This document shows, in pieces, positions 49,232 to 59,166 of a stretch of 64,000 nt of DNA. Source of the stretch: Bog-756 sp963812885 (GTDB lineage: Bacteria; Actinomycetota; Acidimicrobiia; Acidimicrobiales; RAAP-2); assembly GCA_963812885.1 (NCBI GenBank), contig CAWEWZ010000001.1:124001-188000 (forward strand), written 5' to 3'. Made by a program: the position numbers and the translations under genes. Numbering within the stretch: the first letter of the stretch is position 1; each line of letters starts with the position of its first letter. A model generated the notes under the pieces. That model was not told the DNA's origin. It saw only the letters and a program-made list of their open reading frames with translations, and searched no databases.

Positions 49232-49864
49232 ATGGGAGAGTCGCCGTCAACGCGGGAGATGCTGATCGATGCGGCGGCGCAGCTCTTCGCCGAACGTGGG
49301 ATCGACAACGTCTCGATCGCCGAGATCGTGCGTACGGCCGGCCAACGGAACGTCTCGGCCGTGCACTACCACTTCGGGAGTCGGGACGAGATCCTGCGGG
49401 CCGTCCTCGCCCGCCACGTACCGGCCATCGCCGCCCGCCGCCGCGAACTGCTGGAACGGGCTCGGGCCCGGCCCCCGTCCGACGTGCGGTCGGCGGCCGA
49501 GGCCATCGTCCGTCCGGTCACCGAATTCGCCCAGCGGGGCTGGCGGGAACGGGCCTATCTGCAGATCGGGTCGGAGCTCACCGGCGTGATGGACCGGGCC
49601 GCTCCGGACATCCGCGACCTCATGGCCGCCACCGACGGTCAGGCGGCATGGAAGGTGCTGCGGCAACGCTGCTCCGAGGTGCCGGCCGACCTGTGGCGAC
49701 AACGGCGGGAGATCTGCATCGTGTTCATCGGTCGGGCGGCGGCCGACCGGGCGCGGCAACTCGACGGCGGTGGCCAGCCGAACGTGCTCTCGGATGACCG
49801 GTTCGTCGACAACCTCGTCGACATGGTGATCGGCGCCATGACCGCGCCCCACCTCGGAGGCTGA
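49232..49864 (+). CDS. TetR-family transcriptional regulator
   Basis: 210 residues, intact. The N-terminal HTH is classic (AAAQLFAERGIDNVSIAEIV, then VHYHFGSRDEILRAVLARH). The C-terminal ligand-binding region is variable and carries TEFAQRGWRERAYLQIGSEL. It probably controls the surrounding SDR, cyclase and SnoaL genes; the inducer is unknown. Confidence 0.9.
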   Translation: MGESPSTREMLIDAAAQLFAERGIDNVSIAEIVRTAGQRNVSAVHYHFGSRDEILRAVLARHVPAIAARRRELLERARARPPSDVRSAAEAIVRPVTEFAQRGWRERAYLQIGSELTGVMDRAAPDIRDLMAATDGQAAWKVLRQRCSEVPADLWRQRREICIVFIGRAAADRARQLDGGGQPNVLSDDRFVDNLVDMVIGAMTAPHLGG

Positions 49865-49876
49865 CATGCTGGTCCC

Positions 49877-50812
49877 ATGGGGAGCGATTTCGAGGTCCCG
49901 ACCACCGAGGATCTCGACGGGATGTTCGAGTCGCTCAAGAACTGGGGCCGTTGGGGCGCCGACGACCAGCGCGGGGCCCTCAACCACCTGACCGACGCCC
50001 ACCGTGCCGCCGCCGTCGGCCGGGCTCGAACCGGGGAGTCGATCAGCCTGTCCCACGATCTGGCCACCGAGCCGCTCCCCGAACATCCGCACCCCGTCCA
50101 GCACCACATGCTGGCGTCGGGCGACGCCCGCCACGCCAACGGGATCCCCGGCTACGAGGCGGCGCGCGACCATCTGGCCCTCGACATCCACGGTCTGTGG
50201 ACCACCCACGTCGACGCCCTGTCCCACATGTTCGTCCGCGGGGAGATGTTCGGAGGCCGGCCGGCCAGTGACGTGCGGAGCGACGGGGCGCTGGCCAACA
50301 CCGTGCTCTCGATGGCCGACGGGGTCATCGGTCGAGGGGTCCTCCTGGACGTTCCCCGCGCCGTCGGCGCCGACTTCCTGGCCACCGGCCAGGTGGTCAC
50401 GGTCGGTGACCTGGAGGCGGCCGAGGCCGCCCAGGGCGTCCGGGTGGGAACGGGCGACGTGCTCCTCGTGATGTGGGGGCGGGAGGCACGGCGATCCAAG
50501 ACCCGGGGGTTCGACGGCTTCTCGGGACTGCACGCCGAATGCCTGCCGTGGCTGCAGGAGCGCGAGGTGGCGGTCCTCGGGAGCGACGGGATCTCGGATC
50601 CGATGCCCTTCGTCGGTACTCCCGAGTGGCCGTTCCCCGTCCACCAGATCGGGATCACGGCCATGGGGTTGCACCTGATCGACAACGTGAAGCTGGCTCA
50701 CCTGGCCGAACGGTGTGCTGCCGTCGGCCGCTGGGAGTTCCTCTTCGCCATGGCTCCCCTGCGGATCGTCCGGGGGACCGGGTGCCCGGTCAACCCGGTG
50801 GCCGTGCTGTGA
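49877..50812 (+). CDS. Cyclase-family (kynurenine formamidase-like) metal hydrolase
   Basis: 311 residues, intact, PF04199. The metal motif HxxTHxDxxxH is present as HGLWTTHVDALSH at about residue 100, with SLSHDLATEP before it and RGVLLDVPR after it. Family members hydrolyse formamides or cyclic esters and amides. The gene starts 12 bases after tetR, and its stop overlaps the SnoaL gene start (GTGA), so the three are one unit. Substrate unknown. Confidence 0.86.
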   Translation: MGSDFEVPTTEDLDGMFESLKNWGRWGADDQRGALNHLTDAHRAAAVGRARTGESISLSHDLATEPLPEHPHPVQHHMLASGDARHANGIPGYEAARDHLALDIHGLWTTHVDALSHMFVRGEMFGGRPASDVRSDGALANTVLSMADGVIGRGVLLDVPRAVGADFLATGQVVTVGDLEAAEAAQGVRVGTGDVLLVMWGREARRSKTRGFDGFSGLHAECLPWLQEREVAVLGSDGISDPMPFVGTPEWPFPVHQIGITAMGLHLIDNVKLAHLAERCAAVGRWEFLFAMAPLRIVRGTGCPVNPVAVL

Positions 50813-51198
50813 CCTCGCACGACGACATCCGGGCGCTCATGCAGCGGTATGCCCGCGCCGTGGACGAGCGCGACATCGAGGCATTGGCCTCGCTCTTCCA
50901 CCCCGAATCGCAGATCGCCGGGACCAGGGGCGTCCAGTCCCTCGACGAGTGGCTCGAGACGATGCGGGCCCCGCGCTCGTTCCCGGTCAGCATGCACGTC
51001 ATCGGTGAACCGCTCATCGACGATGACGGCTCGGGCCGGGCCACCGTCGACAGCTACGCGGTGGTCTACCAGATCGGTGATCCGGACACCGGCCAGGCCG
51101 ACCTCACCCTGGGCATGCGCTATCTCGACCAGCTGGTGGTCGAACAGGGTCACTGGGTATTCGAGAAGCGCTCTTCGAGCGTGGTTTGGATGCGCTGA
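50809..51198 (+). CDS. SnoaL-like small protein
   Basis: 129 residues. The NTF2/SnoaL fold opens with IRALMQRYARAVDERDIEAL and LFHPESQIAGTRG and ends with strands RYLDQLVVEQGHWVFEKRSS. The GTG overlaps the cyclase stop. Such proteins act as isomerases or dehydratases of ring compounds in catabolic clusters; the substrate is unknown. Confidence 0.82.
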   Translation: MTSHDDIRALMQRYARAVDERDIEALASLFHPESQIAGTRGVQSLDEWLETMRAPRSFPVSMHVIGEPLIDDDGSGRATVDSYAVVYQIGDPDTGQADLTLGMRYLDQLVVEQGHWVFEKRSSSVVWMR

Positions 51199-51210
51199 CC
51201 GCCGACCCGA

Positions 51211-52909
51211 TCAGGCTGGTCGACTGCGGATGAGCCGGCCCGGCGTGGCCCCGGTCGGCTGACCGTCGCTGATGGTCACCTCGCCGTTGACCAACGTGGC
51301 CAGGAATCCCTCCGATCGCTGCTCGAGCCGGCGTCCGCCGCCCGGCAGGTCGTCGACCAGTTCGGGCACCCGGGGCCCGACCGTGTCCGGGTCGAAGACG
51401 TTGATGTCAGCGGCCATGCCGGCGCGGAGGAGGCCGCGGTCGGCGAACCCCCACGCCGATGCCGGGGCCAGGGTGATCATGCGCACCGCTTCCTCCAAGG
51501 TGAACTCCTGCCGGTCGCGCACCCAGTAGCCGAGCAGGTGGGTGTGGATGGACGAGTCGGCGATCTGGCTCAGGTGGGCACCCGAGTCGGAGAAGGTCAT
51601 CACCGCCCGCGGATGGCGGAGCGCACGCAGGAGGACGGCTTCGTCCTGGGGATAGAGGCTCGGCTGGATGAAGAGCTGATCCCCGTGGGACTCGACGCAC
51701 AGGTCGATCATGGCCTCAGCCGGGTGCACGCCCCGTTGGCGGGCGATCTCGGCCACCGATGGGTTGGGGGGGAGGCCGTGCTGGTAGACCCTGATGCCTT
51801 CGAAGTCCGGCGGCCGCGCCTGGGCGCCGACGCCCGTCCACTGTCCGTAATCGGCACCGACCGCGGCGTCGAGATAGGGCCGGCGCCGCTCGGGATGGCC
51901 GAGAACCCCGAGCTGCTCCTCGACCGGAAGGGCCGCGGAGGTCGTGCCAGGCCGGGATGAGGTCGAAGGGGAGCCTGGTCTTCAACGAGAGCAGGACCGA
52001 GATGCCCCGGCAGTGGGTCTGGGCGATCATCCTGGCCCCGGCGTCGGCCGCCTCGTCCAGGAAGTCGAGGAGGAAGCCCGAGGCGCGGGTGGCCACCATC
52101 CCGAAGGTCATGGGCACCCCGCTCGCCGCGGCCAGGGCCTTCATCCGCCCGAGGGCGGCCCGACGCACCTCGGCATCGGGGGAGGACATCTGGGCGTCGG
52201 CGCCCTCGAAGATGCCGGCCCCGAGGGTTCCCATGACCCCCACCAGTCGGACGACCTCCTCCCACGATGCCAGCCGCGAGGCGACGGGTCGGTTGTCGGA
52301 GGTCTCGTGGTGCTCGGTGCGCGAGGTGGTGAAGCCGATGGCCCCGGCCACGAGGGAATCGGCCAGCTGGCCCTCCATGGCAACCAGGTCGGCCTCGGTG
52401 GCCTCCTCCTCGAAGGCCCGTTCGCCCATGGCCCACGTGCGCAGGGCCGAATGCCCGATGTTGGCGGCGAAATTGATGCCCTTGGCCAGCCGGTCGACGG
52501 CGTCGAGGTACTCGGGGAAGGTCTCGAAGGTCCAGTCGATCCCCGCGGCCAGCGCCGCCGGGTCCATGTCCTCGGCCCGTTCGAGATTGCGGACCACCAG
52601 GGACCGCTGGTCGTGGTGGACAGGAGCCAGGGTGAAGCCGCAGTTGCCCATCACCGCCGACGTCACGCCGTGCCAGCAGGAGCTCGAGCCGGTGGCGTCC
52701 CAGAAGACCTGGGCGTCCATGTGGGTGTGCCCGTCGATGAATCCCGGGGTCACCACATGGCCGTCGGCATCGATCTCCTCGGCGCCCCGATCGCGGATGG
52801 GTCCGACGAATCCGATCCGGCCGTCGACGACACCCACATCCGCCCGGAACGACCCCAGGCCGGAGCCGTCGACGACGGTTCCGTTGCGGATGACGATGTC
52901 AAAGGTCAT
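51211..52909 (-). CDS. N-acyl-D-amino-acid deacylase-like amidohydrolase (one frameshift)
   Basis: About 565 residues after removing one base at about 51,937 (CGCGGCCC to CGCGCCC). The amidohydrolase metal motif is GFIDGHTHMDAQVFWD at about residue 60, the family Cys segment GNCGFTLAP follows, and the late Asp is in FSDSGAH. It belongs to the D-aminoacylase group (COG3653-like), which hydrolyses N-acyl bonds. The ATG at 52909 gives MTFDIVIRNGTVVDG. It is divergent from the amidohydrolase_2 gene and is homologous to the gene at 54388. Confidence 0.87.
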
Positions 52910-52954
52910 GGGGACCACTTCCTGGGGTCGGTTAATGCGCATAGATTAGACGGG

Positions 52955-54386
52955 ATGGGCGCGTCATCCGAAGTCCACCGGCGGCTCGGGCACCCGGTCA
53001 TCGACATCGACGGTCACATGGCCGAGTTCTTCCCGGCGCTGGCGCCCTATCTCGAGAGCGAAGGGCTTTCCCTCGACCATCCCTCCCTGCTGCGGCTGGC
53101 CCCGCCCTACGGCGGCACCGACCGCACCTGGCACGAGCAGACACCCGCCGAGCGGGCCGCCACCCGGACCCCCCGGGGCCCGTGGTGGAGCGCGCCTGCC
53201 GGCCGGACCATCGACCTGGCCACCGCCCTGTTCCCCGGCCTGCTCTACGAACGCCTGGACGAGCTCGGGATCGACTTCGGGGTGGTCTATCCGAGCCTCG
53301 GACTGGTCTTCCTCCACACGCCCGACGAGCAGTACCGACGGGGGGCCTGCCGAGCCCTCAACCGGGCCAATGCGGCCACCTTCTCGCCCTTGGCCGACCG
53401 GCTGGCCCCGGTGGCCGCCATCCCCATGCACACCCCCGAAGAGGCGGTGGAGGAGCTCGAGTTCGCCGTCGCCGAGCTCGGGTTCAAGGCGGTGGTCTGC
53501 GCCGGTTACGTACAGCGGCCGTTTGCCGCGCTGAAGGACAGCGACCCCGAGGTGTCCCGGTACGCGTTCTGGCTCGACCAGTTCGGGATCGACTCGGCCT
53601 ACGACTACGACCCGGTGTGGGCCAAGGCCCAGGAGCTCGGGGTGTCGATCGCCTTCCACTCCGGCTTCATCGGGATGACCCCCTACCGGTCGATCTCGAG
53701 CTACGTGTTCAACCACCTCTCCATGCTGGCCGAAGGCCAGCAGTCACTGGCCAAGTCGCTCTTCCTCGGCGGCGTCACCAACCGGTTTCCGAACATGAAC
53801 TTCGCCTTCTTGGAGGGCGGGGTGTCGTGGGCCGCCGCTCTCTATTGCGACATCATCGGGCACTGGGAGAAGCGCAACCTCGATGCTCTGCGCCGGGATC
53901 TCGACCCCTCCCTGGTCGACCGGGCCCTGATGGGTGAGATGGTGGCCAGGTACGCGCCGGACGCGCTCGGCCTACCGCGGGCCGTTGACCCGGCGCCCGG
54001 CGGAGGCCGAGGACACCCTGGACGAGTGGGCGGCGTGCGGCATCGAGCAGGCCCGGGACATCAAGGACCGGTTCGTCGACCGGTTCTTCTTCGGGTGCGA
54101 GGCCGATGATCCGCTCACCTCGATGGCCTTCGCCACCACGATCAACCCGTTCGGCGCCGAGCTGCAGGTGATGATGGGTTCGGACATCGCCCACTGGGAC
54201 GTCCCCGACATGTCCGACGTGCTGGCCGAGGCGTGGGAGATGGTCGAGCGCGGATGGGTGGGCGAGGCCGAGTTCGAGAAGTTCACCTTCGTCAACCCGG
54301 TCCGCTTCTACACGGGCACCAACCCCGGATTCTTCAAGGGGACGTCGGTGGAGTCGGCCGTCGACCGTCTGCTGGCCGGGAGCTGA
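52955..54386 (+). CDS. Amidohydrolase_2 family protein (one frameshift)
   Basis: About 476 residues after removing one base at about 53,970. TIM-barrel amidohydrolase of the ACMSD-like group. Metal-site segments are DIDGHMAEF near the N-terminus, AFHSGFIG at about 233 and GSDIAHWD near residue 400. Related mycobacterial proteins occur in sterol- and aromatic-ring catabolic clusters and hydrolyse C-C or amide bonds. It ends one base before the next deacylase gene, suggesting coupled translation. Confidence 0.86.
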
Positions 54387-54387
54387 C

Positions 54388-56100
54388 GTGCTCGACCTGC
54401 TGCTCCGGGGCGGGACCGTGGTCGACGGGACCGGGTCCGTGCCCATGGTGGCCGACCTCGGCGTGCGCGACGGGAGGATCGTGTCCATCGGCTCCACCGG
54501 CGAGCCGGCGCGGGCCACCATCGAGGTGGAAGGAAAGGTGGTCTGCCCCGGCTTCGTCGATCTCCACACCCACTACGACGCCCAGCTGCTGTGGGATCGC
54601 ACCGCCAGCCCGTCGGTGCTCCACGGCGTCACCACCGTCCTCGGGGGGAACTGCGGGTTCTCCATCGCCCCGCTCGGCCCGGGCGATGCCTCCTACATCC
54701 GCCACATGATGGCAGTGGTCGAAGGGATCCCCCTCGAGGCCCTCGAGGGCGGTGGGGCCTGGGAGTGGTCGTCGTTCGGGGAGTACCTCGACCACATCGA
54801 TGTCGGCCTGGCCGTCAATGCCGGATTCCTGGTCGGGCACTCGACGGTCCGGCGGGCGGTCATGGGCGAGGCGGCCACCGAGGACGCCGCCACCGTCGAC
54901 CAGCTCGAGGCCATGGTCCGGCTGGTCGGCGAGTCGGTGGCCGGAGGGGCCCTCGGCTTCTCCTCGTCGCTCGGTGAAGGACATATCGACGGCGGCGGGC
55001 GCCCGGTGCCGTCACGCGCCGCCACCGCCGACGAGATCGTCGCCCTGGCCGGGGCGCTGCGGGACCATCCCGGGACCACCCTCGAGTTCATCCCCACGGT
55101 GGGGCCCATCCCGAGGGAGCGGATGGAGCTCATGGCCGAGATGTCCCTGGCCGCCGACCGGCCCCTGAACTGGAACCTCCTCGGCAGCCTGGCCTCCGAG
55201 GAGATCTACGAAGCGCAGCTGGAGGCGTCCGACGTGGCTGCCGAAAAGGGCGCCCATGTGATCGCCCTGGCGCTTCCCGACATGATGAGGATGCGGTCGA
55301 CCACCCTGTTGGCCGGCCTGCCCGGATGGCGGGAGATCCTCGACCTCGACCGGGCCGGTCGGGCGGCGGCGGTGGCCGACCCGGCCACGCGGGCTGGGCT
55401 CAGGTCGGCTGCCGAGGCGGCGGCGGCCCGGGCCTTGGGTGTCCTGTCCGACTTCCGTCTCATGGAGGTCGCCGACCCGGAGTCGGAGTGGGTCGGCCGA
55501 CCCCTGGCCGAGGTGGCCGAGACGAGAGGGACCGACGTCATCGACGTCCTCATCGACCTGGTCCTGGTCGACGGCCTCACGCTCTTCGTGGTCCTCCCCT
55601 CGCTCACCCCCTCGATGGGCAGGACCGACGAGGGCTGGGAGGCCCGGGTGTCGGTCTGGCGTGACCGGCGGGTGATGCTCGGGGGTTCGGACGCCGGCGC
55701 CCATGTCGACCTGATGTGCCATGCCAACTACCCGACCGTCGTCCTGGGTGAAGTGGTCCGGGACCGGGGTCTGCTGGCCTTGGAGGAGGCGGTCGAGATG
55801 ATGACCGGCCGTCCGGCCCGCCACTACGGGCTCCGGCGGCGGGGCCGGATCGCCGAGGGCTTCCACGCCGACCTGGTGGTGTTCGATCCCGCCGAGGTCG
55901 GGACACTGCCCGCCGCCGTCCTCCACGATCTTCCCGGCGGGGGAGAGCGGCTCCACGCCGGGTCCCGCGGTGTGGACCACGTCTTCGTCGCCGGCCGGGA
56001 GGTGGTCCGTGACGGGACGGTGACCGACGAGCGGCCGGGGCGGGTTCTGCGATCGGGGCGTGACACCGAGACGGTGTCACTGGCCGATGTCAGGCGGTAG
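54388..56100 (+). CDS. N-acyl-D-amino-acid deacylase-like amidohydrolase
   Basis: 570 residues, intact, starting at GTG. It has GFVDLHTHYDAQLLWD (metal His pair), GGNCGFSIAPLG, NWNLLG, and the late Asp in GGSDAGAH, followed by the C-terminal domain GFHADLVVFDP. It shares family and architecture with the protein encoded at 51211, so the island carries two diverged copies flanking an amidohydrolase_2 gene. A hydrolase of N-acyl amides or related cyclic amides; exact substrate unknown. Confidence 0.88.
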   Translation: MLDLLLRGGTVVDGTGSVPMVADLGVRDGRIVSIGSTGEPARATIEVEGKVVCPGFVDLHTHYDAQLLWDRTASPSVLHGVTTVLGGNCGFSIAPLGPGDASYIRHMMAVVEGIPLEALEGGGAWEWSSFGEYLDHIDVGLAVNAGFLVGHSTVRRAVMGEAATEDAATVDQLEAMVRLVGESVAGGALGFSSSLGEGHIDGGGRPVPSRAATADEIVALAGALRDHPGTTLEFIPTVGPIPRERMELMAEMSLAADRPLNWNLLGSLASEEIYEAQLEASDVAAEKGAHVIALALPDMMRMRSTTLLAGLPGWREILDLDRAGRAAAVADPATRAGLRSAAEAAAARALGVLSDFRLMEVADPESEWVGRPLAEVAETRGTDVIDVLIDLVLVDGLTLFVVLPSLTPSMGRTDEGWEARVSVWRDRRVMLGGSDAGAHVDLMCHANYPTVVLGEVVRDRGLLALEEAVEMMTGRPARHYGLRRRGRIAEGFHADLVVFDPAEVGTLPAAVLHDLPGGGERLHAGSRGVDHVFVAGREVVRDGTVTDERPGRVLRSGRDTETVSLADVRR

Positions 56101-56797
56101 CGGCCCCGTCGATGACCAGGGTGGTCCCACTGATGGTGGCGGCTTCGTCCGAAGCGAGGTAGGCGACGGCCGCCGCCACCTCGGTGGGCTCGATGAGGCG
56201 GCCCATCGGCGACGCCGCCCGGGCCAGGAGGGACACGTCCGCCCCCTCGGGCAGCTCGAACCCGCGCAGGAACGGGGTGTCCACCGAGGCCGGGCAGACC
56301 GCATTGACCCGGACACCGGCCTTGGCCAACTCGATGGCCATCGACTTGGTCAGCATGATCACCCCTCCCTTCGAGGCGCAGTAGGCCGCGTTGTAGGGCG
56401 TGGCCCGCAGCCCGGCCACCGAACCCATGTTGACGATGACCCCGCGGGACTCCAGCAGGGCGGGAAGTGCCGATCTCGAGAGCAGGAAGGTCCCGGTGAG
56501 ATTGACGTCGATGACCTCGCGCCACTCGTCGGGTTGCAGGTCGCCGATGGCCCGGGCGATACCGACACCGGCCACGTTGGCCAGCACGTCGAGCCGGCCG
56601 TGTCGCTCGAGCACGGATCCGACCGCCGCCGCGCACGACTCCTCGCTCCTCACGTCACAGACCACGATTCCGGCTCCGGCCCGGAGGTCGCATCCCACCA
56701 CCTCGGCGCCTTCCCCGGTCAACCGCTCCGCCACCGCGGCGCCGATCCCGCCTCCGGCGCCCGAGACCAGCGCCACCTTTCCTTCGAACCGAGCCAT
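56090..56797 (-). CDS. Short-chain dehydrogenase/reductase
   Basis: 235 residues, intact. VALVSGAGGGIGAAVAERL (NAD(P) site), NVAGVG, Ser in VNMGSVAG, catalytic YCASKGG, and PASVDTPFLRGF. The ATG at 56797 is used; another in frame lies three codons upstream. Its 3' end overlaps the convergent deacylase gene by 11 bases. Substrate unknown. Confidence 0.87.
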   Translation of the reverse strand: MARFEGKVALVSGAGGGIGAAVAERLTGEGAEVVGCDLRAGAGIVVCDVRSEESCAAAVGSVLERHGRLDVLANVAGVGIARAIGDLQPDEWREVIDVNLTGTFLLSRSALPALLESRGVIVNMGSVAGLRATPYNAAYCASKGGVIMLTKSMAIELAKAGVRVNAVCPASVDTPFLRGFELPEGADVSLLARAASPMGRLIEPTEVAAAVAYLASDEAATISGTTLVIDGAATA

Positions 56798-56835
56798 GCG
56801 GTGCAACGTACTTCCTGCCCCGTACGCCCGGTACC

Positions 56836-57603
56836 ATGAGGCCGATGGGGGCCCTCCAGGGAAAGGTCGCCGTCGTCACCGGCGGCGCGCTGGGGATCGG
56901 GAGGGCCGCCGCCCTCATCTTCGCCCGCGAGGGTGCCTGCGTGGTGGTGGCCGACATCGACGAGGAACACGGCCACGAGACGGTCGCCCTGGTCGAGGGA
57001 GGCGGTGGTCGGGCCACCTTCGTGCGGACCGATGTGGCGGTGAAGAACGACGTGGAGGCGATGGTCGACCATGCGGTCAGCACCTTCGGCGGCCTCGACT
57101 GCGCCCACAACAACGCCGGCATCGCCGCCCCCATGGCCGACCTGGCCGACTACCCGGACGACGGGTGGGACCGGACCATCGCGGTGATGCTGACCGGGGT
57201 CTACCGGTGCATGAAAGCTGAGATCCCCCGCATGCTCGAGCGTGGCGGTGGCGCCATCGTGAACACGGCATCGGGGGTGGGGCTCGTCGGGTACCGGGGA
57301 CAGGCCGCCTACACCGCCTCCAAGCACGGTGTGGTCGGCCTGACCAAGGTGGCGGCACTGGACTACGGGGCCCGAGGCGTCCGGGTCAACGCCATCTGCC
57401 CGGGAACCGCCCGCACCCCGATGGTCGACCGGGCCGTCGGCCACGATCCCTCCATCGCCGGGTACCTGGAGACGCTCCACCCGATCGGTCGCATCGCCGA
57501 AGCCGAGGAGATCGCCGAGGCCGCCGTGTGGCTGTGCACCCCGGCCGCCTCCTTCGTGCTCGGCGTCGCCCTCCCGGTCGACGGTGGGTACGTGGTCCCG
57601 TGA
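56836..57603 (+). CDS. Short-chain dehydrogenase/reductase
   Basis: 255 residues, intact. VAVVTGGALGIGRAAALIFA, NNAGI, Ser in VNTASGVG, YTASKHG and a C-terminal LPVDGGYVVP. A typical SDR that oxidises or reduces a hydroxyl or keto group. Its stop overlaps the start of the aldehyde dehydrogenase gene (GTGA), so an alcohol-to-aldehyde-to-acid sequence is plausible. Confidence 0.87.
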   Translation: MRPMGALQGKVAVVTGGALGIGRAAALIFAREGACVVVADIDEEHGHETVALVEGGGGRATFVRTDVAVKNDVEAMVDHAVSTFGGLDCAHNNAGIAAPMADLADYPDDGWDRTIAVMLTGVYRCMKAEIPRMLERGGGAIVNTASGVGLVGYRGQAAYTASKHGVVGLTKVAALDYGARGVRVNAICPGTARTPMVDRAVGHDPSIAGYLETLHPIGRIAEAEEIAEAAVWLCTPAASFVLGVALPVDGGYVVP

Positions 57604-59062
57604 GATCGTGCCGCTCGTCGGAGACGGTGCGTCGGCTGGCCGCGCAAGGCCATCTGATCGGCGGGTCGTGGGTGCCCGGTGCGCGCCGGGGGCGACTACG
57701 AACACCGGTATGCGGCCACCGGTCAGGTGCAGGCACAGATCGGGTTGGCCGGGGCCGCATGATGTCGACGCCGCCGTGCGGGCCGCCCGAGCCGCCCATC
57801 CGGGGTGGGCCGCGCTCCCCCCGCTGAAACGGGCCCGGGTGCTGTTCCGTCTGGCCGACCTCCTCGAGCTGCATGCCGGCGAGGCGGCGGAGCTCGGAGC
57901 ACTCGACAACGGCACCCCGATCAGCGTCATGCACCCCGGCCGGTATGCGGCGGCGTGGGTCCGCTACTACGCCGGATGGTGTGACAAGTTGAGCGGTGAG
58001 GTGATGTCCGCCGAGCCCTCGCTCTCGTACGTCCGGCTCGAGCCCTACGGCGTGGTTGCCGTGATCCCACCGTGGAACGGCTCGATGATGGGGATGGGCC
58101 AGAAGTGCGGCCCGGCGCTGGCCGCCGGCAACACCGTGGTGGCCAAGCCGCCCGAAGTGGCGCCGTTCGGGATGCTGCGATTCGCCGAGTTGGCGCTGGA
58201 GGCGGGACTGCCCGAGGGAGTGCTCAATGTCGTGGTCGGCGGAGCCGAGGCCGGAGGGGCTCTGGCCGGTCATCCGGGGGTGGACAAGATCAGCTTCACC
58301 GGAGGCGGCGCCACCGCCCGGGCGCTGATGACGTCGGCGGCCGGCAATCTCACCCCCTTGGCCCTCGAGCTGGGGGGCAAGTCGCCCAACATCGTGTTCC
58401 CCGATGCCGACCTCGACACCGCAGCCACCAGCGCCGCGTTCGGCACCGCGCTGCTGGCCGGCCAGGGATGTGCGCTCCCGACCCGGCTCTACGTCCACGA
58501 GGACGTGTACGACGAGATGGTCGATCTGGTGCTCGCCGCACTCGGATCCCTGGCCGTCGGCGACCCGCTCGACCCGGCGACCTTCGTGGGTCCGGTGGTG
58601 ACCGAGGCGGCCATGGAGCGCATCCTGGCCACCATCGGCCGGGCCCGGTCGGACGGCGCCGAGCTCCTGGCCGGCGGCGAGCGGTTGGGCGGCGACCTGG
58701 CCGGCGGATGGTTCGTGGCCCCCACCGTGCTCGGCGACGTCGACCACCACAGCGACCTGGCTCGAAACGAGGTGTTCGGACCGGTGCAGGCCATCCTGCG
58801 ATTCGCCTCCGACGACGAGGTGCTGGCCCGGGCCAACGACAGCCCCTACGGGCTCGGCGCCTATCTCCACACGCGGGATCCGGGCCGGATCCAGCGCTTT
58901 GTCCGCGACATCGAGTCGGGCACCGTGGCCGTCAACGGGATGGGCCGGATCTCGCCGGCTACCCCGTTCGGCGGCTACAAGCAGAGTGGGTTCGGGCGTG
59001 AGGGCGGGCGGGCCGGGATCGAGGAGATGGTGCGCCGCAAGACGGTGTTCATGGCCACGTAG
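57600..59062 (+). CDS. Aldehyde dehydrogenase (two frameshifts)
   Basis: About 486 residues after removing one base at about 57,686 and one at about 57,763. Motifs: VIPPWNGSMMGMGQKCGPAL (Asn of the active site), FTGGGATARAL, catalytic Glu in LELGGKSPN, catalytic Cys in GQGCALPTRLYV, and EVFGPVQAI. It oxidises an aldehyde to the acid with NAD(P). The GTG start overlaps the SDR stop. The first 60 residues (LIGGSWVPGA ...) become family-like only after both corrections. Confidence 0.88.
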
Positions 59063-59166
59063 CCGACCGGGCGCCCGGTCCCCGGGGCCGGGGCCATCCC
59101 GATGGGATTAGTTTCGACCCACGGCGAAAGCCGGACGCGGCTCCCGAACGCGAGCAGGAGGTCGAG